64,000 nt of DNA from positions 2,483,233 to 2,547,232 of the forward strand of contig VXAI01000115.1 in assembly GCA_013399305.1 (NCBI GenBank). Direction: 5' to 3'. The DNA comes from Rostratula benghalensis. Its lineage: Eukaryota; Chordata; Aves; Charadriiformes; Rostratulidae. Shown here piece by piece: positions 24,401 through 33,588 of the stretch (within the stretch, counting starts at the first letter, position 1; every line of letters starts with the position of its first letter). Under the pieces are notes generated by a model. That model saw nothing but the letters and a program-made list of their open reading frames with translations. It was not told the DNA's origin and searched no databases. The position numbers and the translations under genes are program-made.

Positions 24401-27400
24401 TGCTGTTAGTCTTTGAAATACTGTTCTGCCTAGCCTCATTGTTCCTCGTTCCCAGCTTAGTGTCCTCTGATAAACTAGAGGCTGAAATGTCTGTCGAGGC
24501 ATTTGAAGGAACTGATAATCTTCTAACAGTGTTGGTGGTGCTTCCAGCTGGAGGAGGTTTTAGGCGATCAGCAGCTCCATTCTCTGTCTTCTTCACCTTT
24601 ATGCTTGTACTTGTTGAGTTGCCATCAAATACAATTAATGGCCGTTTCCTTAAACCTTCCACCATCGTAACACTGAAAATACAAATTGTAAAATTCTCAG
24701 AAACACAAGGTAAAACATCCAAAAATACCATATTCAAACCATGAGTAGTGAAAATTAATTTGATCTTACTTAACTGAAAGCGCATCCCAAAATACTAACC
24801 TTAAACTCTCAGCTGCTCCAAACTTAAGCAACAGAAATTGCTGCCTAAGCAGCAGAAATTATAGAAATTATAAAAGAGGGAGGGCAGCAGGGGATTGTGT
24901 GAGGAACAGCACTCCTCAGCAAAGAGGGTTGTGTGAGGAACTTTCTAGGCAGGCAATTACAGATGAATGACCAAAGACTGTATGCTTATACCACTGCAAG
25001 TATTCCAGAGTAACTATATGGACAATAGCTGTTAAATATTTTAAAAGGTGAATATTTGAGAAAATGCCTACCACCTTACCTACAAAACCAGCACCTAATA
25101 TTCTGATGCTTCTAAATCTCCCAGTTGCCCTCTTACTCAGAATCATAATATTAAGATAGTCCAAAAGACTGTTAGACAAGGAATTGAAACATTAAGCAAA
25201 GAAAACATACCTGTCTTTGAAATAAGCTGTCCTTGAACAGGAACCCTAAGCTGATTAAATGATTTTCAAATAACAAGAACAAAGTGTAGATTTAACAACT
25301 TAAAAAAATTTAAAAACCCACCAAAGCACCACAAAGTTACATAGTATTCCTGTTTAGAAACTTAAGTTTTCAGTACACACTTACTGCTTAATTGTCTTAT
25401 TATCAACAGAGGAACAAAAGCTGAACTACAGTGTTTTCAACAATGAAACATCCTCCTTAATTTGCAATTAAGGAATTTGACAGTATTGATGTTTGGTATC
25501 TCAACAGTCTTCAAAATAAGCCATAAGCAGAGACTCCTTTTGTTTGACTTGGAACCACATTAAATTAGCAGCTGCTGATAAATCTCACTTATTAAGAAAT
25601 TATACATCGCTTGGACAACTTTTGTCAAGACCTGAGGTTATTTAAAGGAGAACTAAAGGAGTCACAATTTTAAGAGCCTACAGAGCAAGAGAAAGCTCAG
25701 CTGTTACTCAGATTTGCTTCTACATTGCTATCTGTACACAACATGTCACGTAATCCTCCCCCTTTCTCTATTCATCAGGTTCCTGGAACTGATAGAGACA
25801 AAGAGAGAACTTCAATTCATTTGGAGCTTGTTTGTCAAGAGATTAGACACAACTATTTTGCTTCTACCTACAGCAGATGCAGCTTCTAGGAAAGCTTCTG
25901 CAAAACGGCATTAGTTTCCAAGATGAGGAGTGTTCAGCCAGGTTATGTCATTTCAGTTAAATATTACTGAAAAAACAGCAGTGTTTGACATATCCATTAA
26001 AATAAGGAGTATAACTTCACTTTAAAGGACTAAAAAGCTGGCACATACTTCAAAAATGAAATGTGATACTTTTTCCTCACTTTGGTTTTGTCCCATAATT
26101 TATTCAACACTCTGACAAGGAGCACATTCCCCAGCAGCTTTTTTAAAAGCCACTTTACAAGTTATGTGAAAGAAAAAAAAAAAACTATACACCTTTTTTT
26201 TCCAGTCACCTTCCTTAACATAAGAAGTCTGGTTTTCCTATGCAGATTTTTTTTTTTTTTTTAATTCAGCTTGGTGAGAACCATTAAGTCAGGGAATATC
26301 TGCAATTCTATGAGGATTGTTATCCATTTCAAACGGAATTTTAGAATTGTAGCACTTGTATAAATGACCACGTGCTACAATACAGATAACATTTCCAGAG
26401 AAACACTATTGGAAAGTTCCAAAAGAAATTTGGATGCTGTACCATCAAGAACTGTCACATCTAATTTCTAGATACACGGCTCACAGAAGAACACAGAACC
26501 TAAAGTGTGACATTCACTTTCTTTATATAAAGTACAGGCAGCTTAAAAGCTTCACAGCAGTAGTCATGTCAGTCAGCACTCTTCTGAGGGAGGACACCAA
26601 TGCTAGCTAACAGCTGAAAAGAATCATTTGGGGACTGTGTCCCCTCCTACAGAACACCCTCTGCAACCAAGGTTCAATGTGCATTTCCAGCACCCTAGAG
26701 AAATGTTCTAGCCACAGGTTGGGCCAGGCGCGATGGAGGGCACGCTCTAATACTGCTGCTTACTTGTAAACACATGGTGAAGAACCCGAGGTTTTCCAGA
26801 GGAAGCAAAAGCTTCTCTACCTGAGAAATCTGGGTTTCCTCTGTTTCACCTGATTACTCATGTTGTCAGGTTGGCCTCTGAGCAAATCCCAATTATGAGG
26901 ACAATTCAATGAAAAATGTTCCTATTCTTTTCTATCTTAGCCTGGTACTTATGGTAGCACCCTAAAAATGTAGACTTTAGTTCCCACCCCCAATTATCCT
27001 AAATATTCACCTGTTACTAACACAGGCAGGTGATCACCTCCTGTGAATATCTGAAACTGGTCAGAATTACCATGTTTTACACTGAACCCAATATTATCAG
27101 CACATTAGCCAAAGGCACCTCTCAGGTGACTAAGGAGAAATGATGAGCTCTACCAAGGCCACAGTTCTGAGCATGCACAGCCACAGAGCTCCTGGAGACA
27201 GACTGTGCAGGTGTGACTCTTCAGACTCAAATGTCCTTCAGAAACTACATCTACATTTTGAAATTCATACCATCCACTTTCTCCCAGCAGGCTAGATAAT
27301 CTCATAGATCAACAAAATTAACTATCTCTGAACACAAATACTTCCTGAAATGTTTGAAGTTGGACAGACTGCATTTGGTTTTATCTGGTATGATCATCTG

Positions 27401-30126
27401 CAAGCTCAAATATTCAGTAATAAGATGTACAAAGCATCATCTGTGACCCCAGATATTTGATTGTATTATTGAGGCATAACACATTACAGCAGCTCAGCTG
27501 ATATACAGCAAGTCTTCTGGGACATGTAATCAATCACCAGCAGTAAAACATGATACTCAACAGACTTCTAAATTTAAATGTGTTTTTACTTCCTACCTGT
27601 CACTACTGGAGGCATGCAAACACACAATGAGCTGTGCTGATCTAGTCTCCAAGCCTCATATTAATTCCAGCACACATTGTAAAGCTTTTATTTTTACAGA
27701 GGAACGCATCAAGAAGCTCATATTATTCACATGCTCAATCAGTTCATCTGACTTCTAAGTCGAACTAACAGCACACTTAGTTCCCTTCTCTGACTTGCAA
27801 GTAACTTAGACCCTCACAATACCTGGGAATTCTCTTTTGTTTTTAAAACAGGAACACCAAGTTCTTCATTATTAAGTAACAATATCCAAAAGCTGTACAA
27901 GTTTCATTGATGAGGCAAAGATTAAACTAAAGGCATTGTCCTAAATTCTGCAAGTCTAGTCCAATAAATGCTAAATTACCTTTTGTTCTCACTTTTTGTC
28001 TCATTTTGCTGTCTTTTCTTTTCCATCATTCTTCCCCATCTACTTTTTGGTAAGTCACGCTGAGGCAAGGGAATGGCATGTTGAATATAGAGATCAGTGA
28101 GACCATCTTTGTCCATCTTTACATCATTTTCGACCACTATATTCTTCTGTGGGGAGCAGAAAAAAAAAGAAGTTGTTATTATTATGACAAACTCCAAGCA
28201 CAAGCATCTTAGTGACATATATATTTTTTATTTTTTTTCCAAAAGCTGCTTTAAGGAAGTGTATTGGACATAAATGCCAGTGTTTCAGAAACGAGGGGGC
28301 TGCAGGGTTGACTGGTGAGGTGAGGCCATGAACTGCCCCCCTGCCAATTTCAGCCTGGTCTTCTGCCTTCCTACTGTCACCTTCTCCTGTTTCCCATGTG
28401 GATTACACTCACTCCCTCCCTTCAGTGAGGGAGCTCCATCCTTCATGAGAAACAGCAGGTGTTTGGGTCACTACACAGAGGTTTATTTTTCCACGACCTG
28501 TCTGTGCATCTCTTTGGGTATCACCTCACATGCCTTTCCTGCCTATCCTTTTCTGTCTCTTGCCCCTGATGGCTGCTGCTCTCCATTCAGCACATTTGAC
28601 TGCAAGTGCCATGAGCTCCTCTGCTTGAAATTTTGTGTGATGGGTTATTTTCATCACCATCTGAGACAGTCAGAAGCAGCTGCAACCAGTACCAGGCAGT
28701 TCATCACCTTTGCCTACAGAGGTCAACCCTGCAGCCTCCCCTTGTCCAAAACCCTGCAATTTTTCCCTAATACAAACAGTAGCCAAAACAAAAGGAAAAA
28801 AGTTATTAAAGACATATTATTGATGACTGATGTTTTCGTGCATTCTTAACACACTTCCCTGAACCCAATCACAATACCAGAGCTCTTCTTTATACTGCTA
28901 AAAAATGGGCAAGCAGAACATAAGAGTTTAAACTTACAGATGTAGAACCATGCTTCCTTCCCCAGTTCCCAAAGAGTAAGTTCCAAAGGGAACTTTCTAG
29001 TAATTCTCAGTTACAACAGAATACCATTTTTCTTTCTAATCATGTACAGTCTTTTGCAAACAGAGCTTCTTGGTACCTCCTGCCAAATCTATGGAAAGAG
29101 AAACAGACCTACTAGCTTCTTACGAAGTAGAGGTTACTGAAAGCAAGTCAAGTCTCTGTCACTACTGGTTCTGGCAACACTTCACAACTTCTGATGTGGC
29201 CCGAAAACCTGTATGCTTTTGGCCACATAAACTACACAGACAAGAGCATACAAAAATTCAGGAAGCTCATACAAAACCCTACAACTTTGATTGCTATCAT
29301 TTCATGCACCTAAAATTTTCAGACAAGGACATAACAAGTATTCAAATTCAAATCACCTGATTCACACAAGCAAAATCATTCATAACTCGCTTGCAAACTC
29401 AAATATTTTCGATTATGCATATTTCAGCATTGGTTGGACTGATTATGCAGGACACATTTCCTTAATTTCCTGGGTACAAACGTAGCAACTTTAAGAGAGC
29501 AAACATCATTTTTCCACTGACAGTTCTGCAGTATGCAAACACTCACAGACATAGCGATTTGGGTAAACTGTTCTTTAGCAGCGGCAGTGTTCAAAAACCA
29601 TAGAGACATCTATCACACTAAAGGTCTCCTGTAAGTACCCAGCCTACAGAGCACAGACATGGGGCTTGGTTACTTTTTCCTCTAAACAAAGACTGGAAAC
29701 GGCAGGAAAACTGGGAGAAAACTTCTCGCTTAGGCGACGGGGAGCAGGAGCTTCCCTGAGTGGTAAAGCGGAAAAACAACCGGGGCAAGTCTCAGGCGGA
29801 GCGGGGGCACCGTCACAAAGAGGGCCGCAGGCTCTGGCCTTCCCGGCCTCCCTCCCTTCCCGCTGGGCTGGGCAAGCGCCGCGCCCCCTGGTCCCGCCTT
29901 CAGGGGCCAAGCTGGCTGAGGGGGCCGGCCGCCGGGTTCCCCGGCAAGGGCCCGGGCGCACCTGCTCCAGGGTGAGCAGCAGGAACTCCTCCGAGAGCAG
30001 CTCCGGGTGCAAGAGCAGCTCCGGCGCCGGGCGCCCCGACTCCCGCCGCTCCTTCTCCTCGTTACCGCTGCTGCTACCGCCGCCGCCGGCGCCGCTACCG
30101 GAGCGACCCCTTCCCCGCGCCGCCAT
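21410..30126 (-). CDS. C2orf49: Ashwin (C2orf49 homologue), spliced, 4 coding exons, 253 aa
   Basis: Whole-gene entry; the exons are listed separately. Minus-strand exons 30126-29962, 28146-27980, 24672-24300 and 21466-21410 join to 762 nt (253 codons plus TAA); human ashwin is 232 aa as I recall. Conserved blocks: [20 protein letters not shown] (36-55), [68 protein letters not shown], and the C-terminal [10 protein letters not shown]. Lysine/arginine-rich stretches fit nuclear location. Ashwin is known from Xenopus as a nuclear factor in patterning and cell survival, and in human cells as a companion of the RTCB-DDX1-FAM98 tRNA-ligase complex. It has no enzymatic domain that I recognise. The start is the ATG inside a YY1-type AAGATGGCGGC element. 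The divergent neighbour is TGFBRAP1 and the convergent neighbour FHL2. Confidence 0.95.
22695..22738. repeat. Perfect 22-bp tandem duplication
   Basis: Two head-to-tail identical copies starting AAGCAAATATAAAG and ending AAGCTGTG. Confidence 0.95.
24246..24264. repeat. Poly-A run (19 nt)
   Basis: Reads as poly-T in ashwin intron 3, just after the exon 3 donor. Confidence 0.9.
24300..24672 (-). CDS. C2orf49: Ashwin coding exon 3 (residues 111-235)
   Basis: Acceptor ...TTGTATTTTCAG, donor GTATGT. It encodes [17 protein letters not shown], a serine/asparagine-rich linker, then [15 protein letters not shown]. The first base completes Ser111. A 19-nt poly-T (minus strand) lies 34 nt past the donor. 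Confidence 0.95.
24673..27979 (-). other. C2orf49: Ashwin intron 2
   Basis: 3.3 kb GT-AG intron, AT-rich, with poly-T near 26247-26261. No CR1 or coding signal is recognised. Confidence 0.85.
27980..28146 (-). CDS. C2orf49: Ashwin coding exon 2 (residues 56-110 plus two bases of 111)
   Basis: Acceptor ...CTGCTCCCCACAG, donor GTAATT. It encodes [20 protein letters not shown], then [20 protein letters not shown] and a basic tail. This is the best-conserved part of the family. Confidence 0.95.
28147..29961 (-). other. C2orf49: Ashwin intron 1
   Basis: 1.8 kb GT-AG intron. The half next to exon 1 is inside the CpG island. The 173-codon plus-strand open frame at 28328-28849 has no family resemblance and is opposite to the gene. 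Confidence 0.85.
29962..30126 (-). CDS. C2orf49: Ashwin coding exon 1 (residues 1-55)
   Basis: ATG at 30126-30124; donor GTGCGC after CTGGAGCAG. It encodes a Gly/Ser/Arg-rich leader of about 35 residues, longer than I recall in mammals, then the conserved [25 protein letters not shown] block. It ends in phase 0 and lies within the CpG island. Confidence 0.93.
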
Positions 30127-30129
30127 CTT
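30119..30129 (-). promoter_or_regulatory. C2orf49: YY1-type element overlapping the ashwin start codon
   Basis: Minus strand reads AAGATGGCGGC, the full YY1 consensus as known from many housekeeping promoters, with its ATG serving as the start codon. Confidence 0.7.
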
Positions 30130-30154
30130 CTTCCCCCGGCAACCCCTTTCCGGC

Positions 30155-30172
30155 CTCCCACAATGCCGCGCG
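30155..30172 (+). promoter_or_regulatory. ZNF143-like (SBS) element followed by an ETS-type GGAAGTG core
   Basis: CCTCCCACAATGCCGCGC matches the CCCAnAATGC...GCG core of the ZNF143/Staf motif, with two weaker positions. It runs into GGGAAGTGACG, which contains an ETS GGAAGTG core. It lies about 30-45 bp upstream of the ashwin ATG. Confidence 0.45.
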
Positions 30173-30727
30173 GGAAGTGACGCGCGACACCCGCCGCCAA
30201 GGGCGCGTGCCGGCGGGCGTTTTCCCAGCGTCCCCGTCGGTAAATCCCCTACCGCGGGGGTAGCCGCCGGTCGCCGGTACGCGGAGGGGCTGGGAAGGGG
30301 CTTCCAGAGCTAAGCCCTGTTTCCGCGTCGCGTCCTGGGGCGGGCAGGCCGTCTGTGACCTGAGCAGCCCGGCAGGAGCTGCGTCCTCCCCGCTCGGCTG
30401 GGCTGGGCATCCCCGCCGGCAAGCGGGCGGGAAGGAACCGGGGGTTGCCGGCGGGGTGAAGCCGTACCCCAGTGGAGGGGGGAAAACACGCTATTAGGGC
30501 TTGAAGAACCTTCCACAGTTTGTTGTCCCTTCGACAATTATTCTGTCACCCCGTGAGCCCTCCCCACCCGGGAAAGGGAAACAAGGAAACCCGAGGGTTG
30601 AAATATAAATCGATTTAACAGAATACAGCTAAATAATTAACCTTATTAACACTAAAGAGCCGTTATTCATCCTGATACCAGTGTAAAATGCCAGCAGGAA
30701 GCTGTGTGCTCCCAGCGGGGACAGCAA

Positions 30728-31585
30728 GCGTTGTCCTGACCTGGACAGGCTGGCTGGCTGGGCCAAGGCCGATTGTATGAGGTTCAAAAAGGACAAGTCC
30801 TGGGTCCTGCATCTCAGTCCCAACAACCCCAGGGAACGCCACAGGCTTGGGGAAGAATGGCTGGAAAGCTGCCCAGCAGAAAAGGACCTAGGGGTGTTGG
30901 TGGACAGCTGGCTTAACATGAGCCAGCAGTGTGCCCAGGTGGCCAAGAAGGCCAACAGCATCCTGGCTTGTGTCAGGAATAGCGTGGCCAGCAGGAGTAG
31001 GGAAGTGATGGTGCCTCTGTATTGGGCACTGGTGAGGCCTCACCTCAAGTATTGTGTTCAGTTCTGGGCCCCTCACTACAAGAAGGACATGGAAGTGCTG
31101 GAGCGTGTCCAGAGGAGATCTACCTAGCTGGTGAGGGGTCTAGAGAGCAAGTCCCACAAGGAGAGGCTGAGGGAACTGGGCATGGTTAGTTAGGAGAAGA
31201 GGAGGCTGAGGAGAGACCTCATTGCCCTCTACTACTACCTGAAAGGAGGCTGTAGAGGTGTGGGTGTTGGCCTCTTCTCCCAAGTGAATAATGACGGGAC
31301 CAGATTAAACGGTCTGAAGTCGTGGCAGAGGAAGTTCAGATTAGATATTAGGAAGAATTACTTTACTGCAAGAGCGGTTGGGCACTGGAATGTCCTGCCC
31401 AGGGAGGTGGTTGAGTCACCATCCCTGGCGGTATTTAAGAAACCTGTAGATGCAGAACCTCAGGGCATGCTGTAGTAGCACTCTGTAGTGGCTGAGATTG
31501 TAGGGGGTTTTTGCCTGTGTATGGTTGGACTTGACGATCTCAGAAGTCCTTTCCAACCATGAAGATCCTGTGATTCTGTGACACT
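30728..31585 (+). mobile_element. CR1 LINE 3'-end fragment
   Basis: Translates as [60 protein letters not shown], then [19 protein letters not shown], followed by the 3' UTR tail (GGACTTGACGATCTCAGAAG) and a TGTGATTCTGTGA terminus. It is 5'-truncated with in-frame stops. At about 860 bp it is among the longest CR1 pieces here. Confidence 0.95.
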
Positions 31586-31668
31586 GCGAGGGCTACAGCT
31601 TCGGGAGGAAGGGAAGGACTCAGAGGTCTGGCACCAGGGCAAGTTCTTGTGGATTGCTGCCGTCAAGG

Positions 31669-31694
31669 GAGAGAGAGAGAGAGAGAGAGAGAGA
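31669..31694. repeat. (GA)13 microsatellite
   Basis: Uninterrupted dinucleotide run shortly after the end of a CR1 fragment. Confidence 0.95.
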
Positions 31695-31796
31695 ACTCCT
31701 CAGCAAGCTTTCTAATTTATATTGAGTGTGGCTTTCGTGGTATGAAATGATGCTGTTGGCCAGCTTGGGTCAAATGCCCAGGTCTCACTCCTTTTC

Positions 31797-31850
31797 ATAG
31801 AATTGCTCAGGAGGTTGGAAGGGACCTTGCAGATCATGGAGAACACTTGA
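31797..31850 (-). mobile_element. Short CR1 3' UTR fragment
   Basis: CATAGAATTGCTCAGG...GGTTGGAAGGGACCTTGCAG resembles the reverse complement of the CR1 3' UTR tail. Only about 50 bp remain. Confidence 0.7.
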
Positions 31851-32487
31851 GACCTTGAAACCCGCACAGCATCGCTGGCGGTGTACTAAGTGCCGTTTTC
31901 CCAAGCGTGAGAAGAGATCTTACTGAAAAGTAAAATTACTGAAAGGGAAATTAGTTCCTGTGTTGCTCCAACCAGGACCGAGGGGTGTTTCCTTACAATC
32001 CTGTCAGTGTTTGGAAGCATGAAGCGCTTACGCTGCCACGTGCCGGAGCTTTTCCCCCCCCGAACAAAACGTGCTGGCTGGAAAATTTTGCCCTCAGCAG
32101 TGCTAACTGCCAATTAACGCTTCTTGATCCCTAGTTCCAGAAGTCCTTCACTCGTTCCAAAAGGCAAATAATCTGCTTCCAGGTTGAAAAGTAGGGTAAG
32201 GGATCACAAACGATTACGCCAGTAGATGAACCCTGCTGTCCTTGACAAGATGAAGTAGCGGTGCCGCTGGAAGCAGGCGGTGAGTTTTGGCCGAGTGCGG
32301 CGGCGGAGGCAGCGCTCTAGAGCGGTTAAGGAAGGGGGCAAAAACGCAGGCAGGGGGAACAAGCAGCACATACTCAGCCACCGAAACGTAACTGCTAAAG
32401 ACACGCGGCACTCCCAGGAACGTGAATGCAAATTTTGAACGTTTAAAGCTCGTTTAAACGTCTGCTCTGGTGAGCACACACACCCCC

Positions 32488-32996
32488 CACCCCCGGAGTG
32501 CTACATCCAGCTCTGTGTCCCCCAATATAAGAAGGACGTGGACCTCTTACAACAGGTCCAGTGAGGTCCACGGAAAGGATCAGAGGGCTGGAGGAGCACC
32601 TCTCCTATGAAGACAGGCTGAGAGAGTTGGGGGTTGTTCGGTCTGGAGAGGAGAAGGTGCTGGGGACACCTTATAGCTGCCTCCCAGTACCTAAAAAGGG
32701 GGGTCTGTAGAAAAGGTGGAGACTCTTTACCGGGGAGCAGTGATAGAGCAAGAGGTAAACAGTTTTAAAAAGGGGAGATTTGGATTAGGTATCAGGAAGA
32801 AATTCTTCTCTGTGAGGGTGGTGAGGCACTGGAGCAGGGAAGCTGTGGATGCCCCATCCCTGGAGGTGTTCAAGGCCAGGCTGGATGGGGCTTTGGGCAA
32901 CCTGCTCTGGTGGGAGGTGTCCCTGCCCACGGTGGGGGGGTTGGAACTCGATGATCTTCAAGGTCCCTTCCAACCCAAGCCATTCTGTGACTCCAC
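32488..32996 (+). mobile_element. CR1 LINE 3'-end fragment
   Basis: Contains CR1-like text from CTACATCCAGCTCTGTG through the RFGLGIRKKFFSVRVVRHW and [17 protein letters not shown] coding remnants to the tail TGATCTTCAAGGTCCCTTCC and CCATTCTGTGA. It lies next to the TGFBRAP1 CpG island. Confidence 0.93.
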
Positions 32997-33015
32997 GCAT
33001 TGATACCGTTTCAGA

Positions 33016-33023
33016 TGACGTCC
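33016..33023 (+). promoter_or_regulatory. CRE half-site TGACGTCC
   Basis: Seven of eight bases match the palindromic CREB/ATF element. Confidence 0.4.
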
Positions 33024-33174
33024 TCCACCGAACCTGCCTCCCCCCTTTGTTTCCTTCCTGCTCCTCCCCTTCCCCTCCTCCCGGACCGCCCAGCTCCCGG
33101 AAGAGCCGCTTTTCCCGCCTCCTGCCCTCATCACCCTCCCCACCTCAGCGCCAGCCCTGGTCCGTCACGAGCTG

Positions 33175-33182
33175 TGACGTCA
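33175..33182 (+). promoter_or_regulatory. Full CRE palindrome TGACGTCA
   Basis: Perfect CREB/ATF site in GTGACGTCATCAC, upstream of TGFBRAP1. A CGTCA half-site lies 8 bp before it (33163-33167). Confidence 0.65.
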
Positions 33183-33216
33183 TCACAACACTAAACGGAC
33201 CCGCCCAGCTCAGGGG

Positions 33217-33224
33217 TGACGTCT
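33217..33224 (+). promoter_or_regulatory. CRE half-site TGACGTCT
   Basis: Seven of eight bases match the CRE; 35 bp after the perfect site. Confidence 0.4.
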
Positions 33225-33258
33225 GCCCCTTCGCGCCGGCGGGATCGCGCCCCCCCCC

Positions 33259-33569
33259 NNNNNNNNNNNNNNNNNNNNNNNNNNNNNNNNNNNNNNNNNN
33301 NNNNNNNNNNNNNNNNNNNNNNNNNNNNNNNNNNNNNNNNNNNNNNNNNNNNNNNNNNNNNNNNNNNNNNNNNNNNNNNNNNNNNNNNNNNNNNNNNNNN
33401 NNNNNNNNNNNNNNNNNNNNNNNNNNNNNNNNNNNNNNNNNNNNNNNNNNNNNNNNNNNNNNNNNNNNNNNNNNNNNNNNNNNNNNNNNNNNNNNNNNNN
33501 NNNNNNNNNNNNNNNNNNNNNNNNNNNNNNNNNNNNNNNNNNNNNNNNNNNNNNNNNNNNNNNNNNNNN
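33259..33569. other. Assembly gap (Ns)
   Basis: 311 consecutive Ns within a GC-rich island, flanked by a C9 run and a GGC repeat. It probably hides the TGFBRAP1 transcription start. Confidence 0.99.
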
Positions 33570-33588
33570 TGGCGGCGGCGGCGGGCAG
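33570..33588 (+). other. TGFBRAP1: Possible 3' end of TGFBRAP1 5' non-coding exon
   Basis: GGCGGCGGCGGCGGGCAG is followed by GTAGCT, a plausible donor at 33589. The exon body would lie in the N gap. A non-coding first exon is needed because the start codon sits in an exon that begins with an acceptor. Confidence 0.4.

Larger units (their letters stand above)
29700..30450. promoter_or_regulatory. C2orf49: CpG island over ashwin exon 1 and promoter
   Basis: GC-rich DNA with dense CpG in an otherwise AT-rich region, covering the ashwin start, the first intron boundary and about 300 bp upstream. It has no TATA box, as expected of a housekeeping promoter. Confidence 0.8.
30190..33258. other. Divergent intergenic region between ashwin and TGFBRAP1
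   Basis: Holds the upstream part of the ashwin CpG island, three CR1 pieces (about 1.4 kb in all), a (GA)13 microsatellite and the start of the TGFBRAP1 CpG island with CRE-type sites. No coding gene. Confidence 0.75.

Noticed and set aside
28328..28849. 173-codon cysteine-rich plus-strand frame in ashwin intron 1
   Set aside because: No repeated zinc-finger spacing, no homology I recognise, and opposite to the host gene.
29644..30313. Long overlapping open frames on both strands in the GC-rich region (up to 215 codons)
   Set aside because: GC-rich CpG-island DNA has few stop codons. Only the minus-strand frame that begins at 30126 matches ashwin exon 1; the others are shadows.
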